DNA of 64,000 nt from Micromonospora sp. 15K316 (GTDB taxonomy: Bacteria; Actinomycetota; Actinomycetes; Mycobacteriales; Micromonosporaceae). The stretch spans positions 22,114 to 86,113 of the forward strand of contig NZ_SMKG01000006.1 of the NCBI RefSeq assembly GCF_004348525.1, written 5' to 3'. Both the position numbers and the translations under genes were made by a program. How positions within the stretch are numbered: the stretch's first letter is position 1; each line of letters starts with the position of its first letter. The notes below the pieces were generated by a model. It made no database searches, was not told the DNA's origin, and worked only from the letters and a program-made list of their open reading frames with translations. Shown piece by piece: positions 50,015 through 58,180 of this stretch.

Positions 50015-52936
50015 CTACTGCGCGTGCGCTGCACTCCGCCACCGGGCGAGCCGTTCGCGCAGCTCATCGACGTACGCGGCGTCGAAAAGCTCGAAGACGC
50101 GCAGCGCCTCCGCACCCAGGTCGACGGCACGGTCGTACCTCTGCAGCGCGGCCTGCGCCTGCGCCAGCAGGCTCAGTGAGTTCGCGAGCGGGAACGGCTG
50201 TCCGATGGCGCGCAGCGTGGCCACCGAGCCCTCCAGCTCGACCACGGCGGCGGCCGCGTCGCCCTCCTGGAGGTGCGCCTTGCCGAGCAGCCGGCGGGAG
50301 ATCGCCTCGCCCCACTCGTAGCGCATCTCCCGGAACGCCGGCACCGTGCGGGCCAGCAGCCGGCGCGCCGAGCCGATGTCCCCGGCGGCGAGGTGCGTCG
50401 CGGCCAGCGCCTGCTCGCCGGTGGTCACGCTCAGCCGGTCACCGAGACGCCGGGCGGTGGTCACCGCCCGACCCAGGTGCTCCAGCGCCTGCGGCCACTG
50501 CTCGGCGTGCCGGTTCAGCAGCCCGAGGCCCTCCTGCGCGAGCGCCTCGCCCCACAGGTCGCCACCGTCTTCGAAGAACCGCAGGGCCGCGGTGAAGGCG
50601 GCGTGGGCGAACGGGGAGGTGAGCTGGTACTGGGCGTGCTGCTCGCCGAGGGTCAGCAGCACGTGCCCGCCCACCGGACCGACCGGCCAGTGCGCGGCGC
50701 AGAGACGCACCATCAGCAGCAGCGCGGCGTCCGCCTGCCGCACCCGGCCGAGCGTACGGCAGCTCAGCGAGTAGCCGTGCAGCGCGGCGAGCCGGTGCGG
50801 CACCATCGACGCGGGGCTGTCCCGGTGAGCGGCGCGCAGCAGCGGCACGGCCTCGGCGTGCCGGTTCACCAGCCGGTACGCCGTGCCGAGGCAGAGCCGC
50901 AGCGAGATCCGGGTCGGCAGCGGCAGGCCGGCCGCCCCGTCGAGCACGTCCCGGAGGCAGTCGGCGACCTCGGGCAGGTACTGGCCGCGCATGATGGCGA
51001 AGTTCCCCATCGCGCAGGCCAGCCGCCCGGCCAGGTCGACCGCGTCCAGCCCCAGCAGGTCGTGCACCGCCGCGACCAGGTTCTCCCGCTCCGCCTCGAA
51101 CCAGTCGACGGCGTCCCACGTGTCGATCGTGGAGGTGACCTCCGTGACCGGCAGGACCTTGCAGGGCAGCGCCGCGGCGGCCCGCTCGGCGTACTCGTGC
51201 AGCCGCGCGTACCAGTCGATCATCTGATCCGTGGTGACGTCGGTGCGCTCCCGGGTGTGCAGCCGGATCAGGTCGTGCATGCGGACGTTGCCGCCGGGAT
51301 CGGCGGTCAGCAGGTGCGCCCGGCACAGCTGCTCCAGCAGCGGCTCGGTGGCCTCGTCCCACATGCCGAAGCTGCGCAGCGACGTGCGGCTCAGCACCGC
51401 GAGCAGCCGCGCGGCCGGCGGCGGCACCCGCTCGAAGCCGACGGTGAAGCTGCTGCGCACGTCGAGGTCGCCGAGCGACAGCTCGTCGAGGCGGCGGCGC
51501 TCGTCGCGCAGCCGGTCGCGCAGCCGCGTGACTGTCATCGCCTCCCGTTCGGCGAGCCGTACGCCGGCGATGCGCAGCGCCAGCGGAAGGCGGCCGCACA
51601 ACTCGACGACCTCGGCGGCGGCCGCGTACTCCCGGTTGATCCGCTCGGCTCCGGCGAGACCGGCCAGCAGGTCCAGAGCGTCGCCGACCGGCAGCACGTC
51701 CAGCGGGACGACCTCGGTGCCCGCCAGCGCGGGCAGGGCCTCCCTAGAGGTGACGAGAGCGCTGCTGGGGCCGGGCGGCAGCAGGGGGCGCACCTGTGCC
51801 GCGTCCGCCGCGCTGTCCAGCATCACCAGCATGGGCTGGTCGGTGAGCACGGACCGGTAGAGCGCCGCACGTTCGTCGGCCGTACCCGGGATGGACTCCC
51901 CGGCCACGCCGAGGGCGCGCAGGAAGGCGCCGAGCACCGCGCCGGGCCGCGCCGGGTCGGCGGTGTTGCCGCGCAGGTCCGCGTAGAGGCAGCCCGCGGG
52001 GAAACGATGCCGGCTCTCGTGCGCCGCACGCAGCGCCAGGGTGGTCTTGCCGATACCGGCCAGCCCGGTCACGACGACCACCTGGGCGGCCCCGGCGGCC
52101 GGCGGCGTACGCCCCAGCGACGACAGCAGCAGGCCGAGTTCCTTGTCGCGTCCGACGAAGTCACCGGCGGCGCCGGGCAGCTGGTTGGGCCGTACCCACG
52201 CTCGCGCTGACGGCTCCTGCTCGCTGACCAGGATCTCCTGGTGCAGCCGCCGCAGCTGCGGCCCCGGGTCGATGCCGTGCTCCTCCGCGAGCAGCCGCGC
52301 CCCGTCCCGGTAGACAGCGAGCGCCTCCGCCTGCCTGCCACTGCCGTGCAGGGCCGTCATGAGCTGGCCCCGCAGCCGCTCCCGCAGCGGCCGGTCGCGC
52401 ACCAGGGTGGTCAGCTCCGGTACCAGCTCCTGGTGCAGGCCGAGCGAGAGCAGCGCCTCGACGCGCAGTTCGGTGGCGTGTTCGCGCAGCTCGTGGAGCC
52501 GGTCGCGGTCCACGTCGATCAGCTTCGAGCCGACGTCGAGGTAGGCGTCGTCACGCCAGCGGGCCAGGGCCCGGTCGAGCAGCTGCACGGCGCGCCGGGC
52601 GTCGGTGGCGGCCGTGGCGGCCTGCACGTCGGCGGCGAACTCGGCCGCGTCCACGACCACGGCGGCGGTCAACTGGTAGCCGGGGGATCTGGTGAGGATC
52701 AGCTCCGGTGCCGCACCGCGCCGGACCGAGGCGACGACCGCCTGCACCCGGTTGCGTGCGCCGGCGGGCGGACGATCCGGCCAGAGACCGTCGATCAGGC
52801 GCTCGACGGAGACGACCCGTCCACCGTGGGCGGCCAGGCTCGCGACCAGCGCCCGTTCCAGCGGGGCGAGTGTCACCTCCGTCCCGTCGACGCTCAGCTC
52901 GATCCGTCCGAGAACGCCGATCCGATACCCACGCAC
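50015..52936 (-). CDS. AfsR-like SARP regulator with NB-ARC and TPR
   Basis: A 973-residue pathway-type activator. Residues 1-90 are an OmpR-like winged helix (GRIELSVDGTEVTLAPLERA, LIDGLWPDRPPAGARNRVQA); 95-240 a BTAD domain (LLDRALARWRDDAYLDVGSK, LHQEILVSEQEPSARA); 260-550 an NB-ARC ATPase with VTGLAGIGKTTLALRAA and MLVMLDSAADAAQV; the rest are TPR-like repeats. SARPs bind direct heptamer repeats ahead of biosynthesis genes. GTG 52936 is used. Being first in the run with the Cys-rich peptide, it probably activates the peptide operon. Confidence 0.93.
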   Translation of the reverse strand: MRGYRIGVLGRIELSVDGTEVTLAPLERALVASLAAHGGRVVSVERLIDGLWPDRPPAGARNRVQAVVASVRRGAAPELILTRSPGYQLTAAVVVDAAEFAADVQAATAATDARRAVQLLDRALARWRDDAYLDVGSKLIDVDRDRLHELREHATELRVEALLSLGLHQELVPELTTLVRDRPLRERLRGQLMTALHGSGRQAEALAVYRDGARLLAEEHGIDPGPQLRRLHQEILVSEQEPSARAWVRPNQLPGAAGDFVGRDKELGLLLSSLGRTPPAAGAAQVVVVTGLAGIGKTTLALRAAHESRHRFPAGCLYADLRGNTADPARPGAVLGAFLRALGVAGESIPGTADERAALYRSVLTDQPMLVMLDSAADAAQVRPLLPPGPSSALVTSREALPALAGTEVVPLDVLPVGDALDLLAGLAGAERINREYAAAAEVVELCGRLPLALRIAGVRLAEREAMTVTRLRDRLRDERRRLDELSLGDLDVRSSFTVGFERVPPPAARLLAVLSRTSLRSFGMWDEATEPLLEQLCRAHLLTADPGGNVRMHDLIRLHTRERTDVTTDQMIDWYARLHEYAERAAAALPCKVLPVTEVTSTIDTWDAVDWFEAERENLVAAVHDLLGLDAVDLAGRLACAMGNFAIMRGQYLPEVADCLRDVLDGAAGLPLPTRISLRLCLGTAYRLVNRHAEAVPLLRAAHRDSPASMVPHRLAALHGYSLSCRTLGRVRQADAALLLMVRLCAAHWPVGPVGGHVLLTLGEQHAQYQLTSPFAHAAFTAALRFFEDGGDLWGEALAQEGLGLLNRHAEQWPQALEHLGRAVTTARRLGDRLSVTTGEQALAATHLAAGDIGSARRLLARTVPAFREMRYEWGEAISRRLLGKAHLQEGDAAAAVVELEGSVATLRAIGQPFPLANSLSLLAQAQAALQRYDRAVDLGAEALRVFELFDAAYVDELRERLARWRSAAHAQ

Positions 52937-53082
52937 CGCGCAAAGCTAGCGCGCGTCCAGGTGCGGCTCGACTCCGGTCGATCCGGTCCCCCTGGGGTGC
53001 GTCCGGGGTGACGGGCCGGGCGTCGGCGGCGATCAGAAACCGCGGTCGGCATGAGCGGAAGCCGGTCGGGTATGCGACGCCC

Positions 53083-53742
53083 ATGCGCGTCGCCAAGTAC
53101 CTGCACTCGTGCCTGCTCGTCGACACCGGCGCCGCCCGGCTGCTCATCGACCCCGGCCGGTTCACCTTCGTCGAGGGCCACGTCACCCCGGAGGACTTCG
53201 GCGACCTCGACGCGATCGCCGTGACCCACCACCACCCCGACCACGCCGACCCGGACGCCCTGACCGAGATCATGCGACGCACCGGGGCGCCCCTGCTCGG
53301 CAACCGGCAGAGCGCCGAACACCTCGCCGCGCACGGCCTGACCGTCACCGTGCTCGAACCCGGTGAGCACCACATCGCCGGCATGACCATCGGGGCGATC
53401 CGGGCCGACCACGAACCGGTGCTCGCCGACGAGACACCGGCCAACACGGCGTACCTCGTCGACGGCCGCGTCCTGCACTGCGGCGACTCGCTGCACCCGG
53501 CCCTCTTCGCCCACCGGGGCGTCGACCTGCTCGCCGTGCCCGTCATGGGCCCGTACCTCACCGAACGACTCGTCGCCGGCTTCATCGCCCAGCTCCGGCC
53601 CGTAGCCGTCGTACCGCTGCACGACGGCTACGCCAAGGACTTCTTCATCGCCCAGCGCTACGACACCTACCGCCCGTACGTCGAACAGCTCGGAATCACC
53701 TGGCACAACCTCACCGGCCCCGGCGACACGGCGGCCCTCTGA
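53083..53742 (+). CDS. MBL-fold metal-dependent hydrolase
   Basis: A 219-residue metallo-beta-lactamase-fold protein, UlaG-like. The metal motif is AVTHHHPDHADPDAL (HxHxDH), followed by IRADHEPV and YLVDGRVLHCGDSLHP, and a late VVPLHDGYAKDFF histidine. Length and simplicity fit the UlaG/YtkL-like hydrolases. ATG 53083 follows GGGTATGCGACGCCC; no strong ribosome site. It ends at a hairpin shared with the LtrA gene. Confidence 0.9.
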   Translation: MRVAKYLHSCLLVDTGAARLLIDPGRFTFVEGHVTPEDFGDLDAIAVTHHHPDHADPDALTEIMRRTGAPLLGNRQSAEHLAAHGLTVTVLEPGEHHIAGMTIGAIRADHEPVLADETPANTAYLVDGRVLHCGDSLHPALFAHRGVDLLAVPVMGPYLTERLVAGFIAQLRPVAVVPLHDGYAKDFFIAQRYDTYRPYVEQLGITWHNLTGPGDTAAL

Positions 53743-53848
53743 CCGGCCCTGGGGCACGACTCCGCGGAGCGCGTCCAGCGCTCGCCGGGCGGGAGCCTGT
53801 GGCCGAGCCGGAGCGCCTGGGCGCGAAACAGCACGGGGCAGCGAGCCG

Positions 53849-53877
53849 GACGGGCAGCCGGTGCGCGGCTGCCCGTC
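53849..53877. terminator. hairpin terminator
   Basis: GACGGGCAGCCG pairs perfectly with CGGCTGCCCGTC across a GTGCG loop, between the convergent MBL and LtrA genes. Confidence 0.75.
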
Positions 53878-53911
53878 CCGACGCTCGACGGTACCAACGC
53901 GGGAAGCGGCG

Positions 53912-53943
53912 GGCAGGGCTTCTCACAGGCAGGGCTTCTCACG
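53912..53943. repeat. 16-bp tandem repeat, two copies
   Basis: GGCAGGGCTTCTCACA is repeated directly (second copy ends G instead of A) just past the terminator. Its role is unknown. Confidence 0.5.
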
Positions 53944-53985
53944 GGCAGCTCCGCCGGCCGCCCGGGTCCCGCGGCGGCGGCCGGA

Positions 53986-55166
53986 TCACCAGATGGTGCG
54001 GATGTTCCAGCGGGTGCGGTACACCGGCCGCCCGTAGTGCGGGACGAAGGCGATCACCGCCATCGCGGTGGTCATGGTGGCGGCGATCGCGAGCGGCGGC
54101 AGCGTCCGCATGGCCGGCCCGGCCAGCGAGAGGACGAGCACCCCGATGGGCAGCCGCCACAGCATCGCCCGGAACACCACCAGCGCGTACACGGTGCGTC
54201 CGGCGAGGAAGACCGCCGGACCGGCGACCACGATGGCCACCTCGGTGACAGTCGTGTCCCCCAGCGGGTCCCTGGCCACGATGTCACCGCCGGCGGCGAT
54301 CAGCACCACGCCGCAGACCATGACCAGGTGCGCGTACGCCGCGACCAGGGCGAGCCGGCCGGGACTGCGGGACTCGTCGATCCCGGTGGCGAGATGGTCG
54401 GCGACGTAGACGATGTAGATCCGCCACATGGTCACCGTCATGACGAAGAGGAGGACGATCGCCGCCGTCCGCAGTGACACGAACGGGGGATCGCCGTACC
54501 GCCGCACGCCGACGAGGATGATCTCGCCGAGGGCGACGATGAACATCTGCCGGTAGCGCTCCGACAGGTGCTCGCCGGCCACCCGCAGTTCCTCCGTGGT
54601 GGCCCGGCCCAGTCTCGGCACCGGGTACCCGAAGAAGCCGATCGCGAAGTCCGTCATGACCGCCACCGCCCAGAGCACCAGCCGGGCCCGCTGGGCAGGA
54701 ACGCGCCGACCACCCACAGCACTCCGGTCAGGCAGAACCAGAGGAGCACCCGCATCGGCCGCGCGCGCAGCGCGTGACCACGCAGGGCGGTGACGAGGAC
54801 GAGCCCGCGACACAGGTGCAGGCCCACGTACGCCCCGGCGAAGGCGACCCCGCTGGGGCCTTCGAAGGCGCTGCTGACGGCGAGTGACATCAGCAGACCG
54901 CCGAAGAGCACGAGGAGGACGATCATCTGGACCAGCGGCAGGCGAGGGTCGTACCAGTCGGTGGTGTAGGCGGTGACCGTCCAGACCCACCAGACGGCGG
55001 CGAGCAGGACCACGGTCTCCAGCGCGTGGTTCCAGCTGAGGTTGCCGGTCAGCCGGTCGGAGAGCCGGGTGAGCGCGACGATGAGACCGAGGTCGAAGAG
55101 CAGCTCCAGGTAGGAGATCCGGCGGGGAGCGTCCGGACTGCGCAGAATCCACCCCGAACGCGCCAC
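53986..55166 (-). CDS. LtrA-family membrane protein, frameshifted
   Basis: A third LtrA paralog, split by a one-base shift near 54695. The first half reads RRISYLELLFDLGLIVALTR, WWVWTVTAYTTDWYDPRLPL and ends VVGAFLP; the second half, in the next frame, continues AQRARLVLWAVAVMTDFAIG, GEHLSERYRQMFIVALGEII and MWRIYIVYVADHL. One extra G (CTGGCCCAG instead of CTGCCCAG) would rejoin the frames exactly. GTG 55166 follows GAGGGGGGCT. Either a recent inactivation or a base-calling error. Confidence 0.85.
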
Positions 55167-55281
55167 AGCCCCCCTCTTCCGGTCGATCCCGTCCGAACTT
55201 CGTACCACGCCGGGGTGGGCACGGCCTGGCCTTTGCCCGGACGACTCGACCTGGCCCGGGGGCCGGGGGGCGTTCGTGATC

Positions 55282-56133
55282 TCAGTCGTCCTGCGGCGGG
55301 CCGAGCCGGCTGATCTCGTACCCGTCGGGGTGGCTGCGGGTCCGGATCCCGTCGGCGAACACCGGCGTCGTCCGCGGCCTGCCGAACCAACGCTGCGACC
55401 GGGAACGACACCGGAGCAGCAGGTGCAGACCGGCCCGGACCGGCCAGGCGGGCGCGGCGACGTGCGTCGCCTTCCGCAGGCGCTCGTCGTACACGGCGCT
55501 GACCAGGGCGTCCCCCAGCGGCGCGAGGGCTCGGGGGATCCGGGCGAGCAGCAGCATCCGGGTGGCCCGCTCGACGGCCGCCGCGTTCTGGTTGGGCCGC
55601 AGGTACGCGGCGTCGTGCGCGTCGAACCAGGTCTCGAACGCCTCGTAGGAGTCGGGGATGCCGGTGACACCCATCCGGCGACCGAGCTCGCGGTAGAAGC
55701 GGTGGGTGGCCCGCCGTTCGTGGCAGCACGGGCGGCGCCAACCGTAGCGCTCCAGCCAGCGGGTGGGGATCACCACCAGGCAGCCCAGGACGTAGCGGAA
55801 GTCGTCGTTGTCGATGTCGTACCGGCGGTGGATCTGGTTGACCCGGCGCAGGGCGTCCCGGCCGCGCTGCCGGTCGAAACCGTGCAGCACCATCTCGTAC
55901 ATCAGGATGCCGGTGTCGTCGATCCGCTGCTGCGTACGCTCGGTCAGTTCCCCGGTGACAGCGTGCACGGCGGCGATCGACGGCAGTGAGAAGGACCGGT
56001 TGAACGCCAGGTTGAGCCCGAGCTTGAGGTCCCACGGGAACTCGTACCGCAGCATCGTCTGGTAGATCGCCAGGTGGTCGTGCTCCGGATCGAGCGCGCG
56101 GATGCGTGCCAGGTTGGCGTAGCGGGCTCTCAT
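55282..56133 (-). CDS. MpaB/DUF2236-family oxygenase-like protein
   Basis: A 283-residue protein of the MpaB (DUF2236) family, which includes rubber oxygenase LcpA-like and mycophenolic-acid MpaB' heme proteins. Seen are YEFPWDLKLGLNLAFNRSFS, HGFDRQRGRDALRRVNQIHR (with the conserved RRVN-x-x-H), FRYVLGCLVVIPTRWLERYG and WFDAHDAAYLRPNQNAAAVE. Length is normal. ATG 56133 has no strong ribosome site, so the start is approximate. It is convergent with nothing close and divergent from the ECF42 pair. Confidence 0.88.
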   Translation of the reverse strand: MRARYANLARIRALDPEHDHLAIYQTMLRYEFPWDLKLGLNLAFNRSFSLPSIAAVHAVTGELTERTQQRIDDTGILMYEMVLHGFDRQRGRDALRRVNQIHRRYDIDNDDFRYVLGCLVVIPTRWLERYGWRRPCCHERRATHRFYRELGRRMGVTGIPDSYEAFETWFDAHDAAYLRPNQNAAAVERATRMLLLARIPRALAPLGDALVSAVYDERLRKATHVAAPAWPVRAGLHLLLRCRSRSQRWFGRPRTTPVFADGIRTRSHPDGYEISRLGPPQDD

Positions 56134-56301
56134 CGGTGGGCACTCCGATCGGGTGGACGCCAGGGAGGGCTTCCTCGCCGCGCGCCATCATCCGGCAGGC
56201 GGCCGGGCGGCGCTACCAGGTGCTCGTCCGCCCGCTCGCCGGGCCAGGAGACCGCCCACCCGGGCCGATCCGGGAGCCGCGGAAAAAAGTTCCGCCGGCG
56301 A

Positions 56302-56328
56302 TGTCGAGAACCACTGCCCGGCTCCGTC
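56302..56328 (+). promoter_or_regulatory. ECF42-type promoter
   Basis: TGTCGA (56302-56307) and CGTC (56325-56328), 17 bases apart, match the TGTCGA / CG(A/T)C elements described for ECF42 sigma factors. It lies 51 bases upstream of the YCII gene start, so the sigma factor likely drives its own operon. Confidence 0.65.
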
Positions 56329-56379
56329 CCCGCAGTGAACGCGACGAGAATGGGTCGCACCAGCACCGAGGAGATTCAC

Positions 56380-56793
56380 ATGGCCAAGTACCTGCTGCTG
56401 AAGCACTACCGCGGCGCTCCGGCCGCCGTCAACGACGTGCCGATGAGCCAGTGGACGCCGGAGGAGATCTCGGCGCACGTGCAGTACATGAACGACTTCG
56501 CGGCCCGGCTCGAGACCACCGGCGAGTTCGTCGACGGTCAGGCCCTCGCCCCGGAGGGGACGTTCGTCCGGTACGACGGCGAGGGGCGCCCACCGGTCAC
56601 CGACGGCCCGTTCGCCGAGACCAAGGACCTCATCGCCGGCTGGATGGTGATCGACGTCGACAGCTACGAGCGCGCCGTGGAGCTGGCCGGGGAGCTGTCG
56701 GCCGCCCCCGGGGCGGGCGGGAAGCCGATCCACGAGTGGCTCGAACTGCGTCCGTTCCTGACCGCGTCGCCCACCATCACGGAGTGCCACTGA
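56380..56793 (+). CDS. YCII/DGPF-domain protein
   Basis: A 137-residue YCII-related (DGPF) protein. It shows MAKYLLLKHYRGAPAA, the TDGPFAETKDLIAGWMVIDV motif (DGPF) and a closing GKPIHEWLELRPF. The family is small, single-domain and often linked to ECF42 sigma factors, as here (two-base gap to the next start). GAGGAG precedes ATG 56380. Its precise activity is unknown; it may sense or modify a metabolite. Confidence 0.92.
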   Translation: MAKYLLLKHYRGAPAAVNDVPMSQWTPEEISAHVQYMNDFAARLETTGEFVDGQALAPEGTFVRYDGEGRPPVTDGPFAETKDLIAGWMVIDVDSYERAVELAGELSAAPGAGGKPIHEWLELRPFLTASPTITECH

Positions 56794-56794
56794 G

Positions 56795-57934
56795 GTGAAC
56801 GAGCTCCTGCTCCGGAGCCTCACCCCGACGGTGCTCGGGATCCTCGTCCGCCGCGGAGCCGACTTCGCGGCGGCCGAGGACGCCGTGCAGGACGCGCTGG
56901 TCGAGGCCGTCCGCGTCTGGCCGGCCGACCCGCCACGGGACCCGAAGGGCTGGTTGGTCACCGTGGCCTGGCGCAAGTTCCTCGACACCACCCGGGCGGA
57001 CGCCGCCCGCCGCCGGCGCGAGGACCGCGTCGACGAGGAGCCCGGGCCCGCGCCGTCGATGGACGACACCCTCCAGCTCTACTTCCTCTGCGCCCACCCG
57101 TCGCTGACCCCGTCGTCGGCGGTCGCGCTCACGCTGCGCGCCGTCGGCGGGCTGACCACGCGCCAGATCGCCCAGGCCTACCTGGTGCCGGAGGCGACCA
57201 TGGCGCAGCGCATCAGCCGGGCCAAACGCAGCGTCTCCGGCGTGCGGTTCGACCAGCCCGGCGACGTCGCGACCGTGCTGCGCGTCCTCTACCTGGTCTT
57301 CAACGAGGGCTACTCCGGTGACGTCGACCTCGCCACCGAGGCCATCCGGCTCACCCGGCAGCTCGCGGCGGCGATCGACCACCCCGAGGTGGCCGGGCTG
57401 CTCGCCCTCATGCTGCTGCACCACGCCCGGCGGGCCAGCCGGACCGCTCCCGACGGCGGCCTGGTGCCGCTCGCCGAGCAGGACCGGAGCCGGTGGGACA
57501 CCGGATTGATCGCCGAGGCCGTCGAGATCCTGCAGGCGGCCCTCGCCCGCGACCGGCTGGGCGAGTTCCAGGCCCAGGCCGCCATCGCGGCGCTGCACGC
57601 CGACGCGCCCGCCGCCGAGGAGACCGACTGGGTGCAGATCGTCGAGTGGTACGACGAGCTCGCACGCCTGACCGACAGCCCTATCGTCCGGCTCAACCGC
57701 GCGGTGGCCGTCGGCGAGGCGGACGGAGCGCGCGCCGGGCTGGCGGCGCTTGCGGAGCTGGACGACGACCTGCCCCGCCACACGGCGGTCTCGGCGTACC
57801 TGCACGAGCGCGACGGCGACCTGGCGACGGCGGCACGGCTGTACGCCGAGGCGGCCGGACGGGCCACCAATCTCGCCGAGCGCGACCACCTGACGCGCCA
57901 GGCCGCCCGGCTCAACACCCGCCGGCCCGGCTGA
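56795..57934 (+). CDS. ECF42-group sigma factor with TPR-like tail
   Basis: A 379-residue sigma factor of the ECF42 group. Region 2: RRGADFAAAEDAVQDALVEA, DPKGWLVTVAWRKFLDTTRA; region 4: LTTRQIAQAYLVPEATMAQR, ISRAKRSVSG. The long C-terminal extension (from residue ~185) is helical and TPR-like, with GLLALMLLHHARRASR and LNRAVAVGEADGARAGLAAL. This tail, the absence of an anti-sigma gene, and the YCII partner are all ECF42 hallmarks. GTG start, one base after the YCII stop. Confidence 0.93.
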   Translation: MNELLLRSLTPTVLGILVRRGADFAAAEDAVQDALVEAVRVWPADPPRDPKGWLVTVAWRKFLDTTRADAARRRREDRVDEEPGPAPSMDDTLQLYFLCAHPSLTPSSAVALTLRAVGGLTTRQIAQAYLVPEATMAQRISRAKRSVSGVRFDQPGDVATVLRVLYLVFNEGYSGDVDLATEAIRLTRQLAAAIDHPEVAGLLALMLLHHARRASRTAPDGGLVPLAEQDRSRWDTGLIAEAVEILQAALARDRLGEFQAQAAIAALHADAPAAEETDWVQIVEWYDELARLTDSPIVRLNRAVAVGEADGARAGLAALAELDDDLPRHTAVSAYLHERDGDLATAARLYAEAAGRATNLAERDHLTRQAARLNTRRPG

Positions 57935-58180
57935 CCCCCGACACCGCGCCGGACCGCGCCCGGCCCCGCCGGGTCGCCCGCGGTGGCGGTCCCGGTCGGT
58001 GCCGCGTACGTCACACGTCCTACGCCGCCCCGGCTGTCACAGATCCGCGCGCCGACCGGTCCTTCTTGGCGGACCGGCAGTGCGGCTTGGCCCGAGCTGT
58101 CCCGCCGGCAGACCCTGTCTCACAGTGTCGACCTCCCGCCCGGGCGACGAGAGGTCCGGCCCCGTCGGAAGGCGGCCACC

